From assembly GCA_021018815.1 (NCBI GenBank), contig JAITYX010000003.1, positions 14,651,501 to 14,715,500 of the forward strand: 64,000 nt of DNA. Direction: 5' to 3'. The DNA is from Talinum fruticosum. Lineage: Eukaryota; Streptophyta; Magnoliopsida; Caryophyllales; Talinaceae. Made by a program: the position numbers and the translations under genes. Shown one piece after another: positions 41,993 to 54,574 of this stretch (position 1 is its first letter; each line of letters begins with the position of its first letter). The notes below the pieces were generated by a model. The model did no database searches and was not told the origin of the DNA. It worked only from the letters and a program-made list of their open reading frames with translations.

Positions 41993-44866
41993 CATTCATG
42001 GATCGTCATAGCGATTAATGGGTCCTTTGCATGGCCAAATCATGATAAATTGTAAAAACTTATTTATAAATGCAATGAATTGGAAGCACCAACTATTAAT
42101 TTGTAAAACTTTTACTTTTAGTATAAATGTAAAGGCAATAACGTAGTTCAGCGTGCCGAACGCTTCAATTGCTGATTATTTACTGCAGCATAATTTCAAT
42201 TTGATTTACTGTTTCCAAAACGAATCTACTTTTATAGATTACTAGTCTTTTAACAATACGTATATGTGTTTACGATCACCAAACTTTTACTTTTTGCATA
42301 CCTATCCATATTATTTCCTTTTGATCTCGATATTCATACATTTCCCAGAAATAAGCTATTGATGATATAGTTTTAATTCGTATATAACAATTGATGAGTT
42401 TAATTTCCCATTCTTTTAATAAATCTTAAGTTTGATCTCTTTCTTCTATCATTTCTAGTATGTACTTAATGTAGCCTAATCTTAATTATATCACTCGTTT
42501 CATCTAGTATGCCCAAATGTCCTCATATCCGTACACCGAATATACTTTCTACTTGAGGTGTCGGTTTGGTTTTCTAATTTTCTAAAAATTTTGGCAGAGT
42601 TTCGTTTGAAATATGGCCTAACCATTAGGCTAAAGCCTCAAAACCTGTATAAAATTCACAATAATACGCAACGAGCCACACGCTTGGAGTATACAACTCA
42701 ACGGCCACACGCCGAAGTCTATTTACCATCCCAATAACCAAGTTTCAACCCAATATACAAGCCAAGTTACAATATCGTCAATATTCTCATTTTCCGGTGC
42801 CATGAACTTTTCGATTTTTGGTCACAACATATATATTTATAGCTAAGGCTCCGGTTAAGCAATTTAATTATAGAAATCCCGATTTTCGGGAGATGGATTC
42901 GTACAATTAATTCTTTTATAAGTATTACCAATAATCGAGTTAATGATTTAGTATGTCGTAGATAAATAGTGAAACTCATTAACATGTAAACATTTAGATA
43001 TTTTGAAAAATACAATTAGTAACGTACACTGAGGTAGTTGTTCGTTTGCTTTTAAATATCGTTTTTCGTTATTTTCTTCGAATTGTTTTCGTTGCTTTCT
43101 GTTTTCGGAGAGTCATTTGATTCGATAAGTTAGATCTCTATTCAGATTGTCATAGTACTTTTTCTTTCTTTTTGTAAACTCTTACATTCGGTTTCTTTTA
43201 ATTTATCACTTATTGCTCAAAGTTCATTTCGGCTTAAAACTCTCACAATTTTATAAAGATCGATTCTTCCTCCCTTCTCAACTCGATTCAACATTCCGAA
43301 TTCCCTTTCAATCCTAATTTCTCTTTCAATAATATCTCTGTTAATTCCATTAAAACCTTCAACTTCGTCGGCTAATTTACATTTATTTCATAATTTCAAT
43401 CCAACTTAGCATACCCAATTTCCATTTAATTCACACACATTAATATACCTCATTACTCTCATCAAATTTCCCCTTTTCCAAATTGATTCACTCTTACTTA
43501 ACTAAACCAAGATTCAATTACATTAGTTTACCCAAGTTTTGCACACATACACCAATAAATTCAATTTTCAATCAATTTTCAATATCTCATTTACATATTC
43601 ATTAAACCATCTCCAACAAAAAAACTATATATACAAGCTCATATTTCAATCATCCTCAATATTTTTCTTCCAATTCTTCCACCACCAAACAATTCATTCA
43701 TATTCATGTAAAACTTAAACAAGCACATTCACAATTATAAATAAACCCAAATCAATTTCCAATTCCATATCCACACATATTAAACCCTAAATCCAATTTC
43801 ATTTTCTCTCAAGATTCTGTCAATTCCGCCACAACCAAGTTACGACTCACATTAACTCGTCTAATTCTTCAATTACAACATAAATTCGTAATAGAAATTT
43901 GCTTAGAAATGGGGAATTAGAGATATACCTCAAAGGGGTTTTGAAGTGGAATTGGTGGTGGTGGTTCGGAGTTTGAGGTGGAGGCTCCGAGCATTGGTCA
44001 ACGGTATCGGGCGTCGGACGGCGGCCAAGGGTGGTGGCACCAACCCGGTTTGGAAGCGGTAGTAGCCTCGGGGCGAAACAGCCCGGCCTGCTGTTCCGAG
44101 CAGAACGGAGCGAGAGAGGAGGGAGATGCGATGGAGGTGGCTGGGTGGTGGCCGAGGCGCCGGTCGGCGACCGGGGACGGCGGCCGGGTGGCACGACCGA
44201 GCAGCGGCGGCAGCGGGGGTGGTTTTACCCCTGCGGCGCGAGACGAGGAGGAGCGAGAAGAGAGACTTGATGCGGGAGTACGGCAGCGGCCGAGTACGGC
44301 GGCGACGGCTTGCTGGCGGCGTAAGAAGCCGGTGAGGCTGGCCGGCCGGCAGTGGTAGTCGAGCGGCGAGAGGGAGTGTGAGGGGTGTGAGAGAAGAGAG
44401 GTGAGAGAGGGATGGAGATGATTAATGTAGTCTGTGTTTCAAACACCTCCTCCCTTCCACCGATATCCCGATCCTTCCATTATTATTTTTTTTAATTTTT
44501 TATTTGTGTTATAATAATTTGTGTATATATATATATATACATATACATATACCATTTTATTTTATTTCTTTTTACTTATTAATAATTATTTTTTTCAAAT
44601 TCGGAATGAAATTAGTTGAACATATATATACATTTCGAAGTAACAAGCGTAAATTTGTACGAATTACCCATTATTATTTCCGTTTATCAAATTTGTTCGC
44701 ATCTTTTATTTCGATTTCATATTGTGCGCAGCTGCTCTTAAACAATATTAATAAGATAAAACGCAAATTTAAAATAATAAATTACGATTAAGTTTCGGGG
44801 TGTTACATATACGAACCAAACTAAGAACATACTTGTATCCTCTTCTTCCATTAAAAAATAAATTTC

Positions 44867-46408
44867 ATGACTAAGCTAACACGGTGGACACATGAGATAA
44901 GTAATATGGATAAATGCGGGTTATCCAATTATGGATTGAATGTCATTTTTAGCATTCACCAGGTGAAGGTGTATTGGACCTTCTTAAGGGTTGTTGTGGC
45001 ATATTGGGATCTTCACCACCATGTCTTTAGGTTTGGGGATGAGGAAATATGCCCCCTCCTTGAAGAATTCGATGCCGGACTAGGTAGTTGCGAGGCTATC
45101 AAAACCACCTATACCCAAATCATCGGAAAACCTCATGTGACTTACAAATATTTCTTGAAGCGAGTAATAAGAATCTAGGTCTGGATTCTTATTGGGAGCC
45201 GAGTAAATCGACTAACTTGATGAAATATTATTGAAACATGTATGCCCATGCTAAAGCAATTATCATCACGATGCGGTGGGCTATTATCACTTACCTGATA
45301 GGTAGATTTATGCTAGTAGGAGGTCGGTGGGACTTGGCACCGGCGGCGTTGTTGAGTTTAGTTCAACAATTAGAGAATTATTGTTCTCTAATTCCCTAAT
45401 AGTTATTGAGACAATCATAGGTTTAGATTGGGTCGAAGCAAATTCCGAGGAAGACTTCTCCGGGATCCCCTAGTATTGCAGGTAAGCATATAACAAAGGG
45501 TGAGAGCAATCGGTGTGAATGAGTCGGCGGCGCTGACCACACGACGGTTGTTCGATGCTTGCCGAGGCTGGAACGCCTCCGGTGTATGCCAAAAGACTCT
45601 AAATTTCGCTCCTATTAAGTTTTTATTTTTTTATTTTTATTATTTTACTTCGTTGGGCCTAAAACGATTGGACCTTGACGAGTGCGAGGACACTAATTTT
45701 GATTTTGGATCCGTGATGTGCGAGATGTGGTTAATGGAGCACTTAAAGCCGATTCAAGTCTGTTCCAAAAGCTGATGCATACTTAGTAACTCATTTACGC
45801 CAACGAAAATGAAAAGCATTGATAGCTGATCACCCAACTTTTTGGTGGGAGTAACACCTCAAGAATCACGATAACGATGTAGTTTGGTACATTGTGCACT
45901 AGAAGGTGTCTTAGTTTAAAACACATACCTTGCAACACCCTTTCATACGCTCGTTGGGCCTAAAAACAATACATACTAGTTCTCTGGCCATGTGTTGCTG
46001 CATATAGCAAGAGAGTAAATGATACCCTTATTGGACTGCATCCGGCCAATTAGCTTCAAATTGTTCAAAGGGTTTGGTAGCTCTAATTGGACAAAGTCAT
46101 GACTTGAATACTTGGAGGAGCTTGCTGAAATTGTTGACACTCGTAGGTACACCCAACACTTTTATTTCTCCCTATTATCTAGAGTGGATAATAGAAGTAG
46201 ATCCCCAACAACATAAGGCACTGAGAACCGAGAGAGATGAATCTTAAAGAAGCTGTCCCCGCTATCGCCCCTCTCCAATTTCATGAAATAGACCCTCGAG
46301 TGGTTGAACACGTCCGTCAAAGAGAAATTGAAGCCAAAGAAGTTGAAGAAATTAGGGCCCACCGAATTGAAGAATTGAAGGAATGCACCCGGGATAAAGA
46401 AGCTTAGT
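44867..46408 (+). pseudogene. DUF7745-type transposon-associated protein, decayed
   Basis: From 44867 the frame reads 'MTKLTRWTHEISNMDK', then 'VYWTFLRVVVAYWDLHHHVFR' and 'FGDEEICPLLEEFDAGLG'. This is the start of the DUF7745 family, where a W-D-P...FRFGD-E...P-T-L-E-E block is typical. Further pieces in shifted frames: 'ALLSLVQQLEN' (45350), 'MCEMWLMEHLKP' (45715; the family has L-Q-M-W-x-x-E-H-L here) and a charged coiled-coil tail 'REIEAKEVEEIRAHRIEELKE' ending at TAG 46406-46408. Several stops and frameshifts interrupt it. DUF7745 proteins are abundant in plant genomes with transposon-like distribution; function is unknown. Confidence 0.65.
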
Positions 46409-47226
46409 CTAGTGACCCTAAAGGAGAGAAAGTAAAGATAGACTAGGGATTAGACCTCTTAGGATAGAACTTAGGATAGAACAAAAGAAAAGGAGGTTTA
46501 GTTTTGCCTCTTTAGAATAATGTTATTAGTGTTTTACAAGTAGTGTGCTTGCAATGATTTCCTTTTATTACCTATGTATTACGGTAAGTAGTAGGCTTAC
46601 CTATTATTAATTAAAGCTAAGTATTATGTTATACTTTTATATTTTATGGCTCACCTAGAGGTGAAAATAAATAGATTAGACCGCTTAATTGGACCACGTT
46701 AAAAATAAATAAAAGGCACGAATGGACCGCCTAATTGGATCGTCCGAGAAGTAAGTAAGGGAACCGTCTAATCTAACAGATTGAAATTAAATTACAGAAC
46801 AAAAAGAAAGACCTCGGCCCAGCCAGCCCACCGTTGTCCAGGTGGTGGCCGGCACCCGTTATGGCCTGGCTTGGTTGGGCCGGGCTTGGTCCACTGCCTT
46901 GGGTCATGTAAAACATAATATTTCTTCAAGTTGAACTAAATTTATGTATTGAAAAATCTCTTCCCCATCCAAATCACCTAATTTTACTACTCGTCGGGTA
47001 AGATTTAACTATGTACTAACGGGCCGGCCACAAACTACTCATCCCAGTTGGATATACAAATCCAACATACAGTTCAAAATCATCAACAATCCAAACATAT
47101 TTACAACCAATTCACAAGTTCACAAAAACAACCATACAAAAGTTCACAACGAACCATAAACACATTATGTGAAAAGTTCGCAAAATGTTCACCAATACAC
47201 AAAAGTTCACAACGAATTCAAGGTCC
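46409..47226. other. No gene; left CACTA end not found here
   Basis: A+T-rich sequence with a short GC-rich patch (46810-46910). From about 47040 it has AGTTCACAA-type short repeats that look like the 3' side of the CACTA element. I searched this interval for a plus-strand CACTACTACAAAA terminus and TCCGTCGC subterminal repeats and found none, so the CACTA left end is either degenerate or deleted. Confidence 0.5.
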
Positions 47227-49070
47227 TCACTCTTCCTCTTCCTCTTCCTCTTGTGGTTGTACTGGTCTACGGTGAGATTCGGATGCTTGCTGAGATTTCA
47301 TAAATTCGGTGAAGCGTGCTATTGGCTCAGTGAAACTGTCCATCTTTTCTTTGAGCTGCCTATTTTCTAACCCAAGCACATGAGCATGCTCAATCCATTG
47401 ATGTAACTCGAAGTTAAATTATGCACTTGTTGCTCTCAAATCCGAGTCATCCGGAGTAGTAGCTTTCGGTGATTTGAAGGACATGGTTAGTTTTAAGTTT
47501 TTAGCCTCATATCTAAGTCCATAAATGCGACATTTCTTGTTCGAATTGGCTTTCATCCACAACTCATGTTGTGAAGGGGTGGACACATGATCCTCGGAAG
47601 AGTTGGGGTCATCGGTAGAAGGTTGAGTGGGTCGAGTGTTCTGCAACTCTTCCCACTCTTTTTCAAACTTTTCCTGAAGAATATATAAATATTTGAGGCA
47701 TGTAACTATCACATGTTGTCAAAGAAGACCATATATTGAAAAATATGAAAATTACATGTATAAGGTGATTCACATAAATGGCCTTGGATTTTTGGTCGAC
47801 CCATTTGTCCTTTTTTGTTTTGTGGGTTCGTGAAAATAGTTGGGTCGATAGAAGAAGAATTCCTTTAAGCTCCTTCATCTAAACTCAAAAAAGATAGTAG
47901 AGATTCAATTTACTAATATGAACATGTTAATAGTTGCATGCATAATCACTAAAGGAGTATGTACCAATTGCCGCTTATGCTCCATCGTAGGGATTGAGCC
48001 ACAAGCATGGAGCGATGAACCAAGTCCACCTTGATCAGCATTGCAGTTTTTCTGAGCCTACTCACGTAACTTCTTGTACTCAACAGTTTCCCAATATTCT
48101 AAGAACTCTCGCCAGTAGTTGTCACCCAACCATTTCGGCTTCTTCTTATTTTTGTTTGCTTTCAGCATGAAGTCCTTTAATCGATCACTTCCTTTCTTCT
48201 CAAAATTTCTTCTTATTTGGACTTCATCGGTTGGAGACCAAGTGTAAAATTTCTTTATAAATGAAAAAGTAGTTTATAAGTTATGAAATTATAATATAAT
48301 GTTCAAATATACACAATAAGTCATTATGTTACCTCAAATTCGAAAACTAAAGATCTGTCATTACCTTTAACTCATAAAACCACATATCACATTGTGATCG
48401 TGGAACTTTACCCCATGTAGGCCATGCTCAGTCATACTTGCTTTGGAAGAAATGGGAAATCATGCCAACAACTTTATTAATGGTGAAGAACCTAATCAAG
48501 AAATATATAAAATAGTTAGTTATACTATTCTACTATTAAGCTTAATTTATTTTATTACTTATTATCACAATTATCCTTCACCATCTGGCTCAATCCGAAT
48601 CTTTTCCCAGGTGCTAGCATTGCTTGATTCAAGACTAGCATGCTCGTTGCCTGCATCGGTTGCCCCATCATTTGTAGGCCTTTGTGGTGGCCTTTGTTCG
48701 GCACCAATGTGGATGCATGGTATAAGGGTCATACCATATTGGTTATATGCGTACGTATGAGGTGGGTTTGAGTACATATGAGCATGTTGAGAATATGGAG
48801 GGTTTGGGATGAAAGACCCACCCATTGAGCTTCGCATGTGTGGGATGTTTGGAGGTTGGAAATAAGGAGGGTTAGGAATGAATGACCCACCCATTGGAGT
48901 TTGGTTGTAAGGGGAGTATGGAGATAGTGCTCCACCTACAGGAGACTGAAGGTAAGGAGGGTTTTGAGGGGGCTAGAAGTGCTTACATCATTACCTTCAC
49001 CATAGTAATTGACGTTTCTAACCCTTCCCCGAGTAGCTAATCTTTTCGACCTGCCTCTACCTCGCTCCAT
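47227..49070 (-). pseudogene. CACTA ORF2: Transposase_24 / TNPA-like protein
   Basis: The ATG at 49070 opens a basic N-terminus 'MERGRGRSKRLATRGRVRN'. A Pro-rich repeat region follows with two or three copies of 'MGGSFIPNPPY' (48780-48895). Then comes the Transposase_24 (Ptta/En/Spm) domain: 'VQIRRNFEKKGSDRLKDFM' (48200), 'KKPKWLGDNYWREFLEYWE' (48130), 'ADQGGLGSSLHACGSI' (48010) and 'LFSRTHKTKKDKWVDQKSK' (47830). It ends with a leucine-rich coil ('LGLENRQLKEKMDSF', 47370) and seven Glu before the TGA at 47227-47229. Parts are separated by what look like introns (for example 48250-48360, 47880-47960). TNPA-type proteins bind the subterminal repeats. Some frame breaks are present. Confidence 0.75.
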
Positions 49071-50065
49071 ATTTCCTAACATAAATAGCATAAAAATATT
49101 AGTAAACGTCCAACGGTTAAAGTGATTCAATATAAAACAACATATAAACATTCTTCTATTAAGAAAATATGCTTCAAATGTTTCACCTTCATTACATTAA
49201 TAAGAATTCATTTGATTATAACATAAATGAAAGTGATTCAATATAAAACAACATAAAAAGAACATCATCAACTAGCCATCATCCTCATCATCGATATCAT
49301 CATCGTCTTCGTCACTATCCTCTTCGGCATCATTCACCTTCCTCATCTTCTTCACCCTCCTCTTCTTCACTAACATCCTCAATCCCATCTTCTTGGTTTA
49401 AAACAATATCAACTAATTCTTCTGCTGATATTAAGTTATCAACCAAAGTGTCCAGACAAAGTTTCCGTTATAGGATCGATCGTACCCATACTATTCTCTT
49501 GGAATGCAAGAGGAATAGTATATTGGTCATCAACTCGGCCCTTGGTTTCGCTGCCACTACGACTAACCAATTCAGTTTTTCTCTAGGGACCCCTTGTGGA
49601 TATGACATATAATACACCTGAGTTGTAGTACTAGCAAATATGAAAGGATCATACTTACGATAACGCCTTGTACGATGCACTTCAACATACGAACTAAATT
49701 TATGGCACCGAGTTCCCGAGGACGACTAGGGTTAAACCAATCGCATTTAAATAGCACACACCTTTTTATTGGTTCACCAACATATTAAACTTCAACTACT
49801 TCTTGCAAGATGCCGTAGTAATTATTTTCAACATGTCCTCCATAAGTTCCTTTCACACAAACACCACAATTGAAGGTCATCCTCCCTTCATTTCGAGCAT
49901 CGGTATGAAATAACATTCCATTCACTCGTGTATAATGTCCATGTTTTCACTCTCCTTAAAGGACCTTGAGCTAATTGCATCAAGTAAACATGTTTTTCAT
50001 CATGATATACTTGATAACAATGAATCTGTGTCAATAACATAGTATTGGTTTAGTTTATTAAAATT

Positions 50066-51599
50066 TGAAGACTCGGACATCTGCTTTATATCTTTACGAG
50101 TCATGCAAAAGGAATCGAGTATAACGATGTCATTCTTATAGAGTTTTGATTCCAAGGCATTCTTTGTGTCTTAGAAACTTACTTGAGCTAAATAGTATCT
50201 TTTCTATGCGATTCGGCCTTCACATATCTCTTTAATCGCTTTTCGGTTAGCGACTCGGAAAAACTTGTTCTTTATTACGAGTCCACTCTCACTCAGAATC
50301 GACTTGTGGTTATTTGCTCTATTGATTGCAAAGTCGGCATTCGTAGTTCATTTCATGCTTAGTCTACATCAAGTGTTTCCCACTCGATATTTGTTAATAG
50401 AACTTGATTCTTTGCTTAAGACTAAGTCTTATGGAATTACGAGTATCATGGATATTAGACTCGGAATACTCCATTTCTTTTCGACTCGAGATAATCCATT
50501 GGTTAATTATCATGACTATATTATTATACGTGTCTAACCTTGGACCAAAGTATTTTATACTTTGAGAACCAAAGGTGTTTTACTTTTGTAGGTTATTCAA
50601 TCGAGGAATATCTTTTCAAAGCTACAAAAGTAGCCGGCTTCGAACGTCAAATCACCAGCGAGATATAGCTTTTCACCTTCCTCGCTTTAGTCCCGGAAGA
50701 TTGTGTCGAAGGCATGCGCTTCCATATCCGGAAAACTGGAACGCCAAGCCTAACGGTGGTTTCCACCACATTTATCAAGACACAACCGATGGTTTTGGGA
50801 CTTCCAAGAGAGTTAAACCGTTGTACAACGTCCATATTTCAACGGATACTTTCGAGTGAGTCGAAAGCCTTTCACAACGGTCACGAGAGGACTCTCGGTC
50901 AGCGAGATGAAGATAACGGCTACTCTGCCTGGTATTCTATAAAAGGAAGCCACTTCACAAGACTTGAAGGTTGCCGAACATATTGTCAATACACGTACTT
51001 GAGCAAAGTTATTGTATTCATTCTCAATCTTCTACTTACAACTCCTACTCTGTAATTCATTACTTTACGAGTTGTAAGGTCTTGTACTAAGTTACAAACT
51101 CTTCTTACATTCTTTGTAAGGTCCCTTGACTAAGTCTGTAAGGGTTAACTCGGCTTAGTTGTCCCTAAGCTGTAAGGGTTATCTCAGCTAGGAAGTACTA
51201 GATCGAGATAAGGGAATTTCGAGTCTAGGAAAACTTGTATAGAGTTGTCCAAGGGAGCAACTCGGGTTCGATCAAGTTCACGGTATTTTGTGGACTCAAA
51301 ATAGTGGATTTGACTTCGTGTCTGGATTGACACGGGCCGTGGTTTTCTGCCCCAGGAGGGTTTCCACGTAAATTCTCCGTGTTCTATTTACGAGTTCATT
51401 CTAGACTCGGAGCGCCTCGCTGAACGTGTTTACTACGATTCATTACATTACGAGTCCAATCATTTTCGACCCCTTGCTTAGACTCGGAATCTGTCTTTGA
51501 CTCTTCTCTGTCAAAAGGTGGGTGCTTTCGCAAAGAATTTTTCATCACCCTATTCACCCCCTCTAGGGTGACTCGAGACTCTCCCTGAGTAAACCTTCA
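50066..51599 (+). mobile_element. Solo copia LTR inside the CACTA transposase ORF
   Basis: Starts TGAAGACTCGGACATC and ends GTAAACCTTCA, 1534 bp. It is flanked by perfect 5-bp duplications AAATT (50061-50065 and 51600-51604). It is a diverged member of the copia LTR family at 21260, 29138, 31913 and 35161. TATAAAA is at 50938-50944, with AACGGCTA at 50915-50922, 15 nt upstream. No internal region remains. It lies between the DUF4218 and DUF4216 parts of ORF1. Confidence 0.92.
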
Positions 51600-53386
51600 A
51601 AATTGAAAAACCCATTCTAATAAATTTGAAGCATGAGCATTAAGTCTTAATATATGATACTCACGGCTCCTTTCAACCAATCTTCGAACACACTTTCCAC
51701 CATTGCATCAATTGTCGCATGACTAACATCGGTATACATAGCTCGTTTTTGGTCTTCGAAGAGAATGGGTTTAAATTGTTTATTAATATTACTTCATTAT
51801 TTCGAAAAAATTGATTAAAACGAGTGTTGTATAGGACAAGATAAACTCACTCAAGCTAAGGTTTAACTTCGAACAGTTTAGTAAAACATGGACATGTGCA
51901 GCCATCTTTTCCTTATCATCAAGGAAATGCGAGTGAATTTCCCAATTGGAGCACCTTCGATATGAATACCGAAAGAGTAGGATTGTGGTATGGAACTCCA
52001 CTCCCTTCATTTCGTTGACTTCTATTGCGTATACAAGGCACGTTAGAGCTGAAATAGTAGTAAGATACAAAATGAGTTTCTTCAAATCGTGCATATTTTT
52101 CAGCGATACTCCCTTCGAGGCTTCGATTTGTTTCCTATGGATCTCTTCAATCGGCCAAAGAACCTCTCAAACTGATACATCCACCGGTATTGTATCGGAC
52201 CACCCAATTTTGCTTCCTCCGCCAAGTAAACATGTAAGTGTTCCATCACATTGAAGAGCCCAGGAGAAAATATTGTTTACAATTTACAAAGTGTTATTAA
52301 AATATTTCGATGCATTTGCTTTAACTTTGCATCCCGTAAAACAGGATGAGCAAAGGTTCTTGAAGAACTCACTAATTTCAATGAGAGGCGTTAAAACCTC
52401 GTCCGGGAGTGTGCTAAATGCTATTGGAAGAAGACTCTCCATGAAAATATGACAATCATGACTTTTCATGCTATAGAACTTAGTGGAGTTTGGGTCTACA
52501 AGGTATGAAATGTTAGAACAAGTAATCATCCGGCATTTTCAACTCTCTTGCCCATTCACATATTGCCCTCTTCTGCTCCAACGTCAACATATATTTTGCC
52601 TTTGGTTTAAGAATTTTACCTTTTAGTCCATGCTTTAAATTAAACTCCACACGATCACACAACTCTTCCAAATCCATTCTTGCCTTGATATCATCCTTTG
52701 TTTTCCAAGGAATATCCATAACGAGTGTTAATTATATTCTCAAAAAGTTCTTTTTAATGTGCATCACATCTAAGTTGTGGCGAAACAATTGATATTTCCA
52801 TTATGGAAGCTCCCAAAATATGCTTTGTTTTGTCCAATTATGATACTTTCTTAACCCCGAAATGTTGATTTCCTGCTCTTCGTTACTTTGGGAAAGTTTT
52901 CAACCCATTGTTTTATTTCTTCCCTCGTATATCGACGAGGAGGACCCGAATGTACAATTTTTCCTTTTGTAAACGTTGTACTATTCCTTCGAACGCGTGA
53001 CTTCGTGGAAAAAACCACCGATGGAAATCAAACCATGAAAATTTTCGCCCATTTCTAAGTTGTAATGCTTTTTGTTGATTCATAGATACTCGGGCATGAC
53101 ATGACACCATGAGTACTCCATCCGGACAACATACCGTATGCCGGGAAATCATTAATGGTCCACATCAACGCGGCCTTCATGAGAAAGTTCTCACCTTTTG
53201 AAATATCATATGTTTCCACACCATCTTCCCATAATATTTTTAACTCATCAATAAGAAGCTGAAAATACACATCAATTTTATTTTTCGGATTTGTAGGTCC
53301 ATGTATGATCCATGTCAAGAACATATAAGGCGTCATCACGCATGACTGTTGTGATAGATTATAGGGCGTAACAACTACCGGCCAGA

Positions 53387-53586
53387 TTGAATAAGACCTT
53401 GAAGGTTGGCTGAATGGATTAAACCCATCCGCGCACAAACCAAGTCTAATATTTCTAGGCTCAGTAGCAAATTCGGGGTAGCCACATTAAATAAGACCTT
53501 GAAGGTTAGCTAAATGGATTAAACCCATTCGCTCACGGACCAAGTATAATATTTCTAGGCTCAGTAGCAAATTTGGGGTGAACTCT
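53387..53586. repeat. 100-bp tandem duplication in the CACTA transposase ORF
   Basis: Units 53387-53486 and 53487-53586 align from TT(G/A)AATAAGACCTTGAAGG through AGTAGCAAATT(C/T)GGGG with about ten differences. 100 bp is not a multiple of three, so the duplication shifts the transposase frame. Confidence 0.9.
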
Positions 53587-54574
53587 ATCAAAATGTTTCC
53601 ATGCTTCACCATCCGAAGGATGCCAAAGGATGCCATCCTCTCTTACATTCTCATAATGCCATCTCATGTGTCTGTGCAATGGTTTTTGAAGCAAACAAGC
53701 GCTGAAGTCTAGATATTAATGGCATGTAATGCATCCTTGCAAACAGAGTCCTTTGACTTTTTCATTGTCTTTCCCTTTGACGCTTCCATCTCACATGACC
53801 ATAAAACTTACCTGAATCAAGATTAATGTCCTCTTTGTAGAACAACATGCAACCTTTTTGACAATAATCAATTTTTTGAACATCCATCCCAAGATTTTTA
53901 ATGACCATCTTTGCATGGTGAATGTCACGAGGAACTCGGTTATCGGGGGACAAATCTCGTTCATAAGTTGAGTAATCTTATTAAAGTAATTTTGAGGCAT
54001 GTTGTAGTTGGACTTGATGCTCAACAGATCTAACGGTGGTAGACAACTCAGTGTGAGTTTCATTTCCTACCCACAAAGGTCATTTTGCAGCCTCAACCAT
54101 ATTAAAGAAAGTTTGGGCATTGGTATTTGGAGGCTCACTTGTAGAGCCTTGATTTGAGATCATGGCATCCGTGACCATATTATTCATACGGTCGATATTT
54201 GATTCTACATTGCCGTAGTTCATATGATTGCAGCCACTTTCGTCGTTGAATATGTTAGAAGTCATACCACCATCCTCATGTAAATGAGGATCTATTTCTG
54301 CATGACTAATCCAATACCAATAGTTTGGAAGAAAACCATATTGATAAAGGTGTAACTTAACTTCATCGGGATCCTTATATTTCTAATTTTTGCATTTACG
54401 ACATGGACACCTATATTGTTGATTATGTACAAATTCTGATTCACTTCTAGCATGTGCATCAAACTCCTCAACCCCGTCTAAAAACTCTTGTCTATATCCA
54501 ACTCTACCAGGTAATAACCTACGATACATCCATCTACGATGCATAGGCTCGTCCATATATATTCTGATTGACAT

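Larger units (their letters stand above)
40992..44807 (+). mobile_element. TGTAACACCCC-type gypsy LTR-like block, possibly with a nested insert
   Basis: Starts TGTAACACCCCAATACG and ends CGGGGTGTTACA, 3816 bp, without gag or pol. It shares with the solo LTR at 17739-20822 the terminal motifs, the AACGAGCCACACGC repeat pair (42670-42715), a GC-rich zone near the 3' end (43970-44400) and the 'TTTTGGCAGAGTTTCG' region. That region lies only about 150 bp from the start of the other LTR but about 1600 bp from the start of this one. So roughly 41060-42560 may be an insertion or an expansion. The flanks ATCTC and TATAC do not form a target duplication. Open frames in the GC-rich zone are low-complexity and not genes. 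Confidence 0.65.
49272..54574 (-). pseudogene. CACTA ORF1: TNPD-type transposase with DUF4218 and DUF4216
   Basis: The ATG is at 54574. The transposase-associated domain covers 54550-54300 ('HRRWMYRRLLPGRVGY', 'YRCPCRKCKN', 'LPNYWYWISHAE'), with an in-frame TAG after 'CRKCKN'. The Transposase_21 region follows: 'KSNYNMPQNYFNKITQLMNEI' (54020) and 'DGFNPFSQPSRSYSIWPVVVT' (53430), then 'ALMWTINDFPAYGMLSGWSTH' (53180). DUF4218 is at 52720-51800 ('DIPWKTKDDIKARMDLEELC', 'SHDCHIFMESLLPIAFSTLP'). DUF4216 is at 49900-49540 ('VLFKCDWFNPS', 'HRTRRYRKYDPFIFASTTTQ'). An Asp/Glu-rich tail ends at TAG 49272-49274. A 100-bp tandem duplication (53387-53586), a solo LTR (50066-51599) and several frameshifts break it. 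The domain order is the standard one for plant CACTA transposases. Confidence 0.88.

Noticed and set aside
43847..44446. Several overlapping 70-126 codon frames on both strands
   Set aside because: GC-rich zone near the end of an LTR-like block; mutually overlapping, Arg/Gly/Pro-rich, and without conserved motifs.
40992..44807. Clean solo LTR with target-site duplication
   Set aside because: The 5-bp flanks do not match and internal landmarks are displaced relative to the other TGTAACACCCC LTR, so only an LTR-like block is claimed.
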